Origin: Ilex aquifolium
Lineage: Eukaryota; Streptophyta; Magnoliopsida; Aquifoliales; Aquifoliaceae
Reading direction: 5' to 3'
Length of the DNA: 64,000 bases
Assembly: GCA_951799425.1 (NCBI GenBank)
Contig: OX637410.1
Location: 806,001-870,000 of the forward strand
Shown here: one piece after another, positions 44,860-55,870 of the stretch
Position numbering within the stretch: the stretch's first letter is position 1
Layout: each line of letters starts with the position of its first letter
Program-made: the position numbers and the translations under genes
The notes under the pieces: model-generated
Databases searched by the model: none
What the model was told of the DNA's origin: nothing
Seen by the model: the letters and a program-made list of their open reading frames with translations, nothing else

Positions 44860-45825
44860 TCAATTCGGATATGAGCTTGCGCCCATTGATTTTTTGGTTT
44901 TAACATTTTTTTGTTGTATAAATGCCCTTACTAATCCATCTATCCAACAATACAAAGGATAAGAAGTCAAAAATCTCAACCAAATAGAAGTGTAGGCAAG
45001 TTTATGCAATCCCAACAATGGAGTATACAATTTGTCTTGAAAACTTTCTACACTTAACTCCATTGCAATGCCCTCCCCAAGTTGAGAAATGTGAATCTCA
45101 ACACCACTCTTAGATGGAAAAATGACCTTGGGCTCATTAGCCTCTTGTGAGATAATAACTTTATCAAATTTTTCACAATCAAGAGTGGTGGGAGATTCAA
45201 CATCAATATGCATTCCATTGGGATGATCAACCTCAATACATTGACTATGCTCAAGATGTTGTTCTTCATGCATAGCAATTATAGCATTAGTCAATGTATC
45301 AAGTTGTTGGGTTATTTGGGCATTCCATTCCATTTGGCTTTGCATAAACTCGTAAAACGTATTTTCCAATTCTTCTTCGGTTGAGTTCCCGTATGTTGGA
45401 TATTGGGAAAATTCATTTGGTGGTGTGAGATTGGATGAAAAATTACAAGGTTCATTCTCCCAACCATAACTCGAATAACTCGGTGTATCATAATGGTTGG
45501 GGTAAAAAATTTCGGAGGCCAAAAATGAATTTGAACCTTCACAAGCAAAGTCTTGAACCGGATAATTTATTGTGCATTCACTAGTGAGGTGTCCATACTC
45601 GCCACAAATTTCGCAAATGTTTTCAAAATAAGGGGCATTTATTGGGCACTCATTAGTGATGTGTACATACTTACCACAAATCTCGCAAACGTTTTCAAAA
45701 TAAGAGGCCATTCTTGGGCACTCACTAGTGACATGCCCATACTCATCACAAATCTCACACACATTTTGAAAACTTTGGGCATTATATACATTTTCATAAA
45801 AATTATAAGAGATAATACAAAACAC
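44860..45825 (-). CDS. NA-2 triple zinc-knuckle protein, 321 aa, no capsid domain
   Basis: An intact ORF whose ATG lies about 110 bases behind the PBS. Three CCHC knuckles of form CxxCxxxxHxxxxC start at residues 23, 47 and 71, spaced exactly 24 residues by a 72-bp tandem repeat. Then come a Tyr/Ser/Pro-rich stretch, an ENTFYEFMQSQMEWNAQ word resembling the region after the knuckle in NA-1 gag (EDTMNQFIQSQMSFN), an acidic part, and a hydrophobic Trp/Leu-rich stretch near 280-300. The family relation to Athila gag is supported by knuckle and linker; the capsid N-terminus and protease are missing. A one-base shift near the end replaces the ELKPD terminus seen in the other frame. RNA binding is a reasonable inference; the role is unknown. 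Confidence 0.8.
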   Translation of the reverse strand: MFCIISYNFYENVYNAQSFQNVCEICDEYGHVTSECPRMASYFENVCEICGKYVHITNECPINAPYFENICEICGEYGHLTSECTINYPVQDFACEGSNSFLASEIFYPNHYDTPSYSSYGWENEPCNFSSNLTPPNEFSQYPTYGNSTEEELENTFYEFMQSQMEWNAQITQQLDTLTNAIIAMHEEQHLEHSQCIEVDHPNGMHIDVESPTTLDCEKFDKVIISQEANEPKVIFPSKSGVEIHISQLGEGIAMELSVESFQDKLYTPLLGLHKLAYTSIWLRFLTSYPLYCWIDGLVRAFIQQKNVKTKKSMGASSYPN

Positions 45826-45934
45826 AAACTAAAACAAAATATTTACAAAAGAAACGACATACCTTGGCCTGTGATGAAAATCACGAGACTTACCATGCCG
45901 CCCAAAATCACCCTTTGAACTCAACGCTTTACCT

Positions 45935-45952
45935 TCCCCGGCAACGGCGCCA
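45935..45952 (-). other. NA-2 primer-binding site for tRNA-Asp
   Basis: Sense TGGCGCCGTTGCCGGGGA, three bases from the LTR. Identical to the NA-1 PBS. Confidence 0.9.
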
Positions 45953-45955
45953 AAA

Positions 45956-47803
45956 TGATTGATGAAAAACGTTGTTGTTTCCTAACCCCTAAACATCACC
46001 ATTTGACATGTGTATATGGCTTATGTGTGAAAGGGAGTGTCACTCTCCCTCGGGGTGATGCAAGAGATTAGGCAACAACGAATTGAGGATGGAATGAATG
46101 AAAATGTAAATGAAATGCGGGTGTGTGAACAAAAGTGCTCCCCAATCGCAAGGAGTCTTTTGCGTGTCGTGTTTTACTTGGAAAAGTATTCCAATGTCGT
46201 CTCCTCAGGGAAGGAAAGGTCGAGTTGTGTGAAAGTGATTTTGCAAAAGGAAAAGAAAATGTAAAATCTTTTGTTTGTGTTTGTGAATGAAAATGCAATA
46301 AAACAATTGTTGGCTAATCACAAAGGTTCACTCCAATGGGAATACCAAATCAACTCAAGCCTTCCTCCAATAGAGCCTAGAAGTACGATTGATTCGTGGG
46401 AAGCTCGGGACTAAAATGGAGGTGAGGATTCAAGCATACCCCGTGACAATGCCTACGGTGTATCAAGAACTCACAACCATGTCCTCACCCCAAACCCAGT
46501 CAAACCGAGCCATCATACTCTGAGAGGAGGAATGAAAATGAGTTGAAGTGGTACACCCAAGAGGAGTTCTCCCTTGGATTAACCAACTTAAAATCTAGCT
46601 ACTCATAGTAAAAGGAAAGACATGCATAATGTTAAGAGACATGTAGAAGAAATGAAGATTAAAACTTAACTCAATGCAAGAAAACTTAAACTAAGAAGAA
46701 AAAAATATGCAATACCCATTTTAAGCTTGAAATGAAGAAAAACTTAATACAACAATGGTAGATTCAAGAGTACGAAACTAAACTTGCAATAGACTTGAAA
46801 TAAATAAGATTAAAGTGCAAGAAATAAAGATTACATGATATCTAAAAGCTTACTACACTTGAAATGGAGAAGAGAATGCAAAAACATAAATTTCTAGCAC
46901 TATTCATTGTCTTCTTCCTTGGAGCATTCTAAGCTTAGGTAGCCACCCCTTTACAATGTGTAAAATGCTGAATATAATGGAGAGTTAGCCTTCAATTTTC
47001 GTGCATGGTGGTCCCCCCTAGCTGTGTGCAGGCCTCCCATCAATAGGAGGCTAAGTTGAAGCTTGGACAGGCTAGGAGAAGGTTAGCCTGCAACTCCCCT
47101 GGCAGCCCCCTTCAATCCCCTCTTCATTAATGCCATTGCCTCCAAATGTCTTCAAGTAGGGTGTAGGAGGCATGGTTGTAGGGATAAAATGTCGGGTTAG
47201 GTGTGGGACCCCCAAGCAAGTGGAGAAGAGTTTGCAGGTGTTCTGGGAGCGTACCGGTACTGTGTACCGGTACTCTAAACCTTCTGGAGTTCGAAGTACC
47301 GATACGCAGTACCGGTACACAGTACCGGTACTGTGTACCGGTACTGTTTTCTGCTCCGGACCACTTTTCGTAGAATCGGCATAACTTTTGATCCAACCGT
47401 TGGATTGAGCTGAAATTTTGACGCAATACAGAAAGCATCCAGATCTACAACTTTTATGTTTTGAAATTTTTTATATTCGAAGTGGATCATGGTCAAAATG
47501 GAGGAAAACCGAGGCTCTTCAAACTAGTGGTGTGACTGCTGGCGCCTTTGTTACCAAACACCAATACCTCCTTGATTTCTTCACTTTTAAGCCTCCAAAT
47601 CTTCATGTAATGTGTCAATGCCCTCACCACACATCCAACATAGTTGCAAGGTCCTAAAATACATGATTTAAGCTATAAAAACATGCAACATCGAGAATTC
47701 AACATTATTCATAAAATCGGCTAACTCTAAGCACTTAGATGCAAAAGTTGAGTTAAAATGCATGTAATGAGGCTTTGAAATATACAATATTTTGTGCTCA
47801 TCA
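45956..47803 (-). repeat. NA-2 5' LTR (sense), 1848 bp
   Basis: Partner of 40939-42803. Its palindrome cassette (47251-47344) has six units: GTACCGGTAC at 47251, 47264, 47309, 47322 and 47335, and a GTACCGATAC variant at 47296. This is one more perfect unit than the other LTR, so the cassette has changed within one element's lifetime. Confidence 0.9.
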
Positions 47804-47808
47804 CCTTA

Positions 47809-48823
47809 CAAGGAACCTCTCACCCTCTCGGTCTTATTTCTTTGGCACGAGCATCCTTACTAGGAACCTCTCACCCTCACTGTCTTATTTCTTTGGCATG
47901 AGCATCCTTACAAGGAATCTCTCACCCTCTCGGTTTTATTTCTTTGGCATGAGCATCCTTACAAGGAACCTCTCACCCATGTTCATCAAAACAATCATAC
48001 ACGAAATACAATATCCACAATTTATCCAACACAACAAGCCATTCCCGAAAATCCCCAAATTTCTCATAAAGTAGCACAATATAGACAAGGTGAGAAAATA
48101 TACAAGAGATCCTCATAAAATATCATTTTGTAGTTCAATTTCAAGCACTAAGGTTTTCGTATTCAAGAATCAAGGAAAAATTAAGAGAAAAACCCCTTTT
48201 TCTTGGGAACTAGGGTTTGAGACCAAGAAAAGAGTTTCAATTGTGATTCCACCATAGCATTGTTTAAAACATGACCACATTGGCATAAATATCAAGAATT
48301 AACAATTTCATAGCAAGTATATAAGATTTAGAGTGAAAATAATGTATATATATGTATGCCCTAGCTTCAATGCAAGAGAGTGGAAGAAAACTCCTACCTT
48401 GAATCAAGGTTCCAAAGCCAGACCCAAGCTCTAGTGATCCCTCCTTCCCTTTTCTTTCCCCTTTGATCTTCCTCTAGGGTCCTAAGAGATGTGGGCTGAG
48501 AGTGAAATGAATGAAATGAGAGAACATGAAATGAGAAGGGTGTTTTAAACATGCCAAATCCCGATTTCTACTGTTCACTAAAAAAAATCAGGAAGTCTGC
48601 CAAACCGTATCGGTATATGTACCGGTACGCTAGGACTACTGGAGTTCGGCGTATCGGTACGCGTACCGGTACACTTTGCCTAATTCTGCCCAAATGCTCT
48701 GTGCATTCACATTTCACATTTTCACTCCAATCCAAACCCTTCCAACACCAACCCAAGCCTATACAACATGCATTTGTATATCAAAATAGTTGGTACAAGT
48801 TCTATTACATGTGGGGGTTTACA
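47809..48823 (-). repeat. Tek-B 3' LTR, proximal piece
   Basis: Resumes the 51-bp array, then aligns with the second half of the solo LTR at 12689-15281 and ends CATGTGGGGGTTTACA at 48823, the reverse of the sense start TGTAAACCCCC. Confidence 0.85.
48607..48672. repeat. GTACCGGTAC cassette in the Tek-B LTR
   Basis: GTATCGGTAT at 48607, GTACCGGTAC at 48619, GTATCGGTAC at 48651 and GTACCGGTAC at 48663: spacing 12, 32 and 12 bp, with CTGGAGTTCG in the 32-bp interval. Same architecture and spacer word as NA-2. Confidence 0.9.
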
Positions 48824-48850
48824 ATCCACCCCCCTTAAAGAAAGTTTCGT
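48824..48850 (-). promoter_or_regulatory. Tek-B polypurine tract
   Basis: Sense CTTTAAGGGGGGTGGAT directly before the LTR, preceded by the TTTCGAGGACGAAAC word usual in Del/Tekay elements. Confidence 0.85.
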
Positions 48851-48864
48851 CCTCGAAACTTACC

Positions 48865-49775
48865 TCAAGTAGCGAACAATTGAGGATATTTCTCTCGCAT
48901 CTCTAGCTTTGGTTCCCAAGTAGCTTCCTCCACTCCATGGTGTTGCCACAAAACCTTCACTAGTCTGATGACTTTGTTGCGGAGCACCTTCTCTTTGGTA
49001 TCAAGAATTTTCACCGGTTGTTCTTCATAGATAGCTCCGTCTTGAACTTCAATATCCTCCAAATCTATAACATGCGTGGTCTCCGACTGACACTTCCTCA
49101 ACATCGACACATGAAACACGTCGTGTACTCCGGATAACTGGGCTGGTAATCGAAATTGGTACGCTGCTTTGCCCACCACTTTGATCACTTCAAATGGTCC
49201 TATGTACCTTGGAGCTAACTTTCCCTTCTTGCCAAATCGTAGCACTCCCTTCTTGGGTGATACTTTAAGAAACACGTAGTCTCCCACCTTGAATTCCAAG
49301 GGTCTTCGTCTTTGATCCACATAGCTTTTCTGTCGACTCTGTGCCATGCGTAGTCTCTCCCGGATAAGTTGAATTTTCTCCGTAGTCTCCCGAACAATTT
49401 CTGGCCCAAACAAGCTACTCTCTCCCGCTTCTAGCCAACAAGTCGGTGACCTACATGGTCTCCCATACAATGCCTCATAAGGTGTCATGCCAATGCTGGA
49501 TTGGAAACTATTATTATAAGCAAATTCCACCAACGACAAATGATCGCCCCAGCTTCCCTTGAAGTCCAACACGCACGCTCGTAACATTTCTTCGAAAATT
49601 TGTATCACCATCTCGGATTGGCCATCCGTTTGGGGGTGAAATGCGGTGTTACAGTGTAACTCTGTCCCCATAGCTCATTGTAAACTTTGCCAAAATTGCG
49701 CCACGAAACGAGAATCACGATCCGAAATAATCGAGAGTGGAACTCCATGCAATCTAACAATCTCTCGAATAAAAA
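48865..49775 (-). pseudogene. Tek-B integrase (part) with chromodomain
   Basis: An open frame of 268 codons (49671-48865) continues upstream past one stop at 49673-49675 to about 49775, where [12 protein letters not shown] still shows the second catalytic Asp. The third catalytic position lies in QSEMVIQIFEEML. The C-terminal GPY/F region reads RYIGPFEVIK and is followed by FRLPAQLSGVHDVFHVSMLR. A chromodomain-like module (EEQPVKILDTKEK, VKVLWQHHGVEEATWE) ends the protein. Chromodomains direct integration to marked chromatin in this lineage (established for chromoviruses). The N-terminal integrase, RT and gag are missing. Confidence 0.9.
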
Positions 49776-50068
49776 TATGAACAAGTGATCATAGAATCAC
49801 AGACTATACAATAGTATTTACAGATTAGATCCTAATTGAAACTCTTGTGTAGTGTGTAAATGACTTTACATGATCAAAAAATCAATCAAAAACACTTACC
49901 TCTCTACTATCCACTGCTAGCTTTGAATCAAGCCTCACTCAAGTTATGCTTTCAACAATGGAATCACTCAGATTACACTGACTAAGTCCCCTTGTTTTTC
50001 CAAATGTGAGCATAATTATTGTAAAAGCAAAACAAATTATACCTCACATATGATTATAACCAATGAAC
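49776..50068. other. Unassigned AT-rich stretch between Tek-B and Tek-A
   Basis: About 290 bases without an ORF or similarity to the other repeats here that I can see. It lies between the break in Tek-B and the Tek-A 5' LTR. It may be an older insertion target. Confidence 0.5.
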
Positions 50069-52419
50069 TGTAAAACCCGAGAAAATTTGATTTTTTTATG
50101 GAAAAAAGGCAAAACGGTAATTTCCCACTACGGTGCAGGTTGAGAACCTTGATTTTTATAGAGCTCGGATAAAGAAACGGACCTCACCGTTGGATTCTTC
50201 TCGCGAAATCTAGTTACCCAGACAAATTTCGTCAAGTTCCGAGATAGTCAGATTTTTTGTGTTTTACGAGGTGGTCGAGTCTCGGGTGACCCCAAAAATA
50301 AAAATTTTATTAAAATTTTGAAATTTGAAAAATAATTTAAATAAAGTTCATATAAAATATTTTGAGTTTAAACCGGTACGAAATTTAATCGTTGCGGGGC
50401 GAAAACGGACCCGGAAAAGGGGGAGCGTGTGGCGCGACGTAGGCCAAGTTTTAAAATTATAAATAGGGACTGAAAATCTGATTTTCTGCATTTCTATTCT
50501 GCTGGGTTTGCTGGTTGTAACATTGGAGAGAGGAGGAGAGGAAAAAGAGAAGATTCAAGATTTCTTTCTCTGATCTACGGAGTTCCGCTGGTCGGAATTC
50601 TTCGAGCCAAGAATCAAAGTCGATCTTCTCGACGAGGGCTACGCTCACGTACCAAAAAGAGTGAATTTCACCGAATTTTCTGACACGAAATTTTGGAGAA
50701 ATCAAGGTTTGGGCTTGGGGGTGTATTCTTGGAGCTTACCAACGTTCTTTTACGCTTCAAGAAGTAGGGTTTTCATCCGAACTAGGTTTATTTCCAACCT
50801 ATGATGAATATATGAAATGGGTGGGCTTTTTTGTGTATTTTAACACTTGCCTATTATAGTTGGTTTAATGGAAATGGGTAGGCTCAATTCTAGTGTGAAT
50901 TGGTAGTTAGAAATTGCTAGTTTGTGATTTCTTGGAAGTTTTGATAATTGGGTATGTAGAAATCATTTAACCTGATTTTTTTTTGAGTTAGGTGATAAAT
51001 TTGGGCATTTTATGTGATTACATGATTTGGTGCCTTGAAGGTGTTTGATAAAATGCCTATGTGAAATAAAGTGTATTAATTGCATGAGATTATGTGATAA
51101 CATGCTTGGATGATGTGGTAAAGTGAAATCATATGCTTATGATATGAATTACAATTAGAAATGTAAATGTTGATATGTGCTTATGATATATTGGCATTGG
51201 GGTAAATTATGGAAATTATTTGCTTAGGATGTAATTATCCATGTCATGTGTTGAAATGTGGTAGAAATAATTCATATGACATTCATTTCATATGCATATG
51301 ATATTGATGTTGCAATTGCTCATTACATTGCATATGCATAGAGGCATCACATTCATGGGCATGAGGTATAAGTGTGGGTGTGTGTGCTTGTTGTTAGGTC
51401 AAACACCATCCTTGGTAGTTGACAAATGGACTCGGTATAGTTGGACCAAGGTTCAACAGAGTCGCATGGGTTGCATGAAAAACTTGTTTCGGGTATAACA
51501 AGAAGGGTTAGATAATCCCTCGGGTGCAAGATCCGGTTACTGGTTTATACACTTTCGTCGGTACAAGTCCAAAAAAAATGTATCGGTGTGCGGAACGGTG
51601 GTGCGACACCAAAACTCCGCTACCCAACAAAGACACATGATTTTGTTTCATACAAAAATGTCATCGGATGCATAACATCAATGGTGGATTTATTATACAT
51701 TGGCATTGCATTGTGTCGTGGGAGCCGGTGAGGGCTCGGGTTAAAGTGCATGAGTGAGTCTCATCTCATTTTATGCATGGCATGTAGAATTCCAACATTG
51801 AATTGCATATTTTTGTTTGGGATGGTTGTTGCTTGTTGAATGTTGCATGTGACATTTCATATGCGTCTAGGTTGGGGAGTAGCTTCTTTAGGAGTTACCC
51901 TATTGAGCGTGGCTCACCTTTTATGGGGACAACAATTTCAGGTGCGGGGTACACTCCAGTGGAAGGCTCTCACTTGGGGCTTCAAGGATGAAGAAAAGCC
52001 GACTTGTGGCTTTCAACTCACATTTTGTAAAACTATTGTGAAAAACTATTCTTTTGTAAAACATTCGCTAAGTTAATTTTTGGGCAGGTAATGTATGTAA
52101 AAGAATTGTAATCGAACTCATATGGACTAATTTTAATGTAACATTGCTTGTTATTATATGAGTTTGGATAAATGGACCCGGTGTGGTCAATATTATTCGT
52201 AAATCGACCCGGAATGGTCAATGTTGTATGATTGCACAGGTTGTGTTTTGGGTAGAGCTCTCCGTACAAAGAAGACTCTGCCCGAATTTGTTAAATTATG
52301 GATCCCGGCAAATGGGGCATAACGGCGTGATATCGAGTTACACGGTATCCATGGGTATTCCGCGGGTTAATGGGTAATCAACGGGTTGACAAAGGACCCC
52401 TGATTTTTGGGGCGTTATA
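50069..52419 (+). repeat. Tek-A 5' LTR (2.35 kb)
   Basis: Starts TGTAAAACCCGAGAAAATTT, has a TATA box at 50458-50465, and ends GGGGCGTTATA, three bases before the PBS; the canonical CA has become TA. It contains two copies of a GGTCAAT unit with GACCCGG (52174-52225) where other Tek-A LTRs carry CTACCGGTAG clusters. ORFs at 51292-52377 and 50457-50705 are LTR sequence. Confidence 0.9.
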
Positions 52420-52422
52420 GCT

Positions 52423-52434
52423 TGGTATCAGAGC
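52423..52434 (+). other. Tek-A primer-binding site for initiator tRNA-Met
   Basis: TGGTATCAGAGC, complement of the 3' end of plant initiator tRNA-Met, just inside the 5' LTR. Confidence 0.9.
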
Positions 52435-52781
52435 TTAGGTATACGATTTACCTAGGGCTTGATGGGCATGGGTCTAGACCATTGCATTCGTTGTGCATTT
52501 CATGTTATGTGCTTTAATATGCTACATGTTATGTGTTATGTGTTATGTGTTATGTGAAGATTATGCATGGTTAAATGTATATGGAAAAGAGACACTAGGG
52601 TTAGAGAACATAACCTTGGGGGCCGAGAAGAGAATGAACGGAATGGTTCAGGGTGTAAATGTCTACTAGTGGTGGCACACGCTCTACTAGTGAGACAATG
52701 AGAGAAATCTCAAATGTTCAACTTTGATCCCTACTTTGGAATGCTAAGTAAATGCTCTGTTGCTATTTGACATGTGTGTAG

Positions 52782-53770
52782 ATGGCAAATAGAAGAAGAG
52801 GATGCGGCCAAGGCGGTGAGCGGAACAACAACCAACCACCACCGGCCTTTGACCCACAAACCTTCATGGAGGCTATTGGTACTATGGTGGTTACCGTTGT
52901 ACAGGCTAGCGCCAATGTGGGCCAAGGAGGCTCAAGTAACCTCCAAAAGTTCAAGGCACACAAGCCTCAAACTTTCATGGGAGGGGCGGATCAGATGGTG
53001 GCCGACCATTGGTTCTAGAAAGTCGACAAGATCTTAGAGGCCATGGAGATCATCTTCGATGCCACTAAGATAAGGCTAGCTGCATTTCAGTTAGAAGGAG
53101 AAGCCCATTTATGGTGGGATTGGGCAAAGGCCTCGAAGAACCTGGATGCGATGACATGGGTAGAGTTTCATGAGTTCTTCATGGGCAAATATTTCCCGGT
53201 GGCTGTACGACAAGCTAAAGCTCGGGAGTTCTTAGACTTGAGGCAAGGGACTATGACGGTGATGGAGTACGTGGCTAAGTTCACTGAGTTAGCCCATTTT
53301 GCCGATGATTATGTGGCCATAGATATGGCCAAGGGAGGAGGTTTGAGGATGGGTTGAAGTTGTCCATCCGGGGCAAAATTATGGGCCACCGCCTATAAGA
53401 CTTGGACTCGATGCTCGAGATAGCTATAGCCATTGAGAGAGAGGTTGATGACGCACGGAGCATTCGAGAAGTGGGTACTAAGGACAAGAAGAAGGAGGGC
53501 CAATCCTCTTCTTCTAGTTTGGGGAAGAGACAACGAACTTCTATCCCACAGGGATATCAAGGACAGGGCCGCGACTACCAAGGCCAATGCCAAGGTCAAT
53601 CCTCCCAAGGCGGGAGACACTTCAGGGCTTCCAGCCAGGCAGGCACACGGACATCTTTCTATTGCCACCAACCGGGTCATATGAAGCGGGAATGTCCTCA
53701 GAGGCAGGGATCTCAGAGTTATGGTATACCTCAGTCCCAGTCATCAGTGGGACAGCCACAGACTCACTAA
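52782..53770 (+). pseudogene. Tek-A gag
   Basis: The ATG at 52782 begins MANRRRGCGQGG. The capsid-type gag domain follows after a stop at 53016-53018: FQLEGEAHLWWDWAK, FMGKYFPVAVRQAKAREF and LRQGTMTVMEYVAKFTEL. A frameshift near 53340 moves the rest into the frame used by pol. A CCHC knuckle CHQPGHMKREC lies near 53670 in a Gln/Ser/Gly-rich tail. Gag would form the particle and bind RNA. Stops at 53398 and 53768 complete its inactivation. Confidence 0.85.
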
Positions 53771-54460
53771 ATACCTCGCTACCCCACCATGGGCCAGGGA
53801 AGCCAATATTAGTTCCAGGGTGCTGCAAAGGCCCCTACTACTTCACATGCGGGGATCCCGCAATCAGGCCAGATGGGCCAGGGCATGGGTCGAGGTCGAG
53901 GTCTAGGGCAGGGCTTAGAGACCGGGACTTCGGGGACCCAGGGGTGTATCTACGCCATCACTCCTCAGACTGAGCCAGTGGATCCTTCAGTTATTCAGGG
54001 TACATTTCTACTCTCTCGTTTATGGGCAAGGGTATTATATGACTCTGGTGCATCTCATTCATTTATATCTGGATCATGTGTGAGTGATTTGGGCTCAGAG
54101 GTCGAGACCTTGGAAAAGCCATTGCATGTGAGTTCTCCCCTAGGGACTAGGGGGAGTATTGATCAGATATGTTGAAATTTTGAGCTAGAGATTTCAGGGA
54201 TTCTACTCACCGTGGACCTTAGGGTCCTGGACATGTCGGAGTTTGATGTCATCCTTGGGATGGATTGGTTGGCGGCACACCGAGTCGTCATTGATTGTAA
54301 TCGGAAGAGGGTCACTACCTATACTTCAGACGGTGTTTGTTTCAAGTTTTAGGGGGAAAAGCACGATACTTTACCCCAAGTCGTGTATGACTCTCGATGG
54401 CACGAGCTGTTGATGGGTTGGCTTGTGAGCCTTACCCTGGAAGACGAGGCGAGACAGTAG
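53771..54460 (+). pseudogene. Tek-A aspartic protease
   Basis: In the pol frame LYDSGASHSFIS carries an intact DSGA active site (about 54038), followed after a stop at 54172-54174 by VDLRVLDMSEFDVILGMDWL with its conserved ILGMDWL flap-side word. Stops near 54350 and 54460 break it. It would process Gag-Pol. Confidence 0.85.
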
Positions 54461-55870
54461 TTGGGTTTACCTCGGGTGGTTTGTGAGTATGAGGATGTTT
54501 TTCTGGATGAACTACTGGGATTACCTCCACATAGGGATGTAGACTTCATTATTGAGTTGCACCCAGGTACATCTAATATTTCAATGACTCCACATAGAAT
54601 GACACCTGCAGAGTTGCAAGAACTGAAGGTCCAGTTACGAGAATTGTTGGACAAGGGTTTCATTAGACCGAGTACCTCACCTTGGGGCACTCCGGTATTG
54701 TTTTCCAAAAAGAATGATAAGACCCTTCGTTTGTGTATAGACTATCGGCAGCTGAATCGGGTTACTATCAAGAATAGGTACCCTTTGTCGAGGATTGATG
54801 ATTTGTTTGATCAGCTGAAAGGGGCCTGAATCTACTCCAACATAGATCTACGCACGGGTTACCATCAGTTGAGGGTTAGGGAGGCAGATATTCCTAAAAC
54901 GGCGTTCAGGATGCGATATGGGCATTTTGAATTCACGGTTATGCCTTTTGGATTGACGAATGCCCCGGCAGCATTCATGGATCTCATGCATAGGGTGTTC
55001 CAACCCTACCTAGATCAGTTTGTTGTGGTCTTTGTTGACGACATTTTGATCTACTCCAAGTGTGAGGAGGAGCATGAGAGTCACTTGAGGGTTGTTCTCC
55101 AGGCCTTGAGAGACCATCAGTTGTACGCCAAGTTCAACAAGTGTGAATTTTGGCTCACGAAGGTGAAATTCTTGGGACACGTGGTGTCGGCTTCGAGTGT
55201 GTCAGTTGATCCGGAGAAGGTTGAGGCGGTTATGAGTTGGGAGAGGCCAAAGTCAGTCTTCGAGATACGTAGTTTCTTGGGATTGGCGGGGTATTACAGG
55301 AGGTTCATTGAGGACTTCTCCCGACTAGCTGCACCTATAACGAGATTGACCTGGAAGGAGGTCAAGTTCCAGTGGGATGATTCGTGCGAGAAGGTATTCC
55401 AAGAATTGAAGAGGAGGCTTACTTGAGCTCCTATTCTGATAGTCCCAAAGAGAAGACAGAGGTACACTGTGTATTGTGATGCCTCCAAGGATGGACTTGG
55501 TTGCATTTTGATGCAGTCCGGGAGGGTGGTGGCTTATGGTTCTCGGCAGTTAAGGAATCATGAGCAGAATTACCCTACACACGACATGGAGTTGGCGGTC
55601 ATTATCTTTGCCTTGAAGGCTTGGCGCCATTATTTATATGGTGAGCAGTTTGAGGTGTTTTCGGACCATAAGAGTCTGAAGTACAACTTTACGCAACGGG
55701 ACCTCAATATGAGGTAACGCAGGTGGATGGAGTATTTGGAAGACTACGACTTCACTTTGCATTAGCACCCTGTTAAGGCAAATGTGGTGGCTGATGCACT
55801 CAGCCAGAAGTCACGGGGAGTCTTGGCTAGTGTAGCTTCCCGGGAGTGGCAGATGCTCGAGACTGTAGGA
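54461..55870 (+). pseudogene. Tek-A reverse transcriptase and RNase H
   Basis: The same frame runs through [52 protein letters not shown] and an intact catalytic box [10 protein letters not shown]. The connection [16 protein letters not shown] is followed by RNase H ([52 protein letters not shown]). In-frame stops at 54827, 55424, 55715 and 55763 interrupt it. Apart from these, no indel is needed across 1.4 kb, so this part has decayed mainly by substitution. Confidence 0.9.

Larger units (their letters stand above)
40939..47803 (-). mobile_element. NA-2: small non-autonomous Athila-like element, 6.9 kb, TSD CCTTA
   Basis: LTRs 40939-42803 and 45956-47803, perfect TSD CCTTA (40934-40938 and 47804-47808), a tRNA-Asp PBS, PPT-proximal hairpin and PPT, all on the minus strand. 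The 3.15-kb interior encodes one protein with three zinc knuckles and no capsid, protease, RT or integrase. It inserted into the 51-bp array of the Tek-B LTR. The LTRs differ by roughly 1-2 percent plus small indels, so it is older than NA-1. Confidence 0.9.
40091..49775 (-). mobile_element. Tek-B: 3' part of a Tekay/Del-like chromovirus, interrupted by NA-2
   Basis: On the minus strand there is an integrase with C-terminal chromodomain (49775-48865), a PPT (48850-48824) and a 3' LTR (48823-40091). The LTR is split by NA-2. The element is truncated at about 49775 inside the integrase core. LTR ends match the solo LTR at 12689-15281. Confidence 0.85.

Noticed and set aside
53393..53973. Several overlapping ORFs around the Tek-A gag tail
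   Set aside because: Alternative frames of the gag/protease pseudogene; only the frame with the CCHC knuckle and DSGA protease continues pol.
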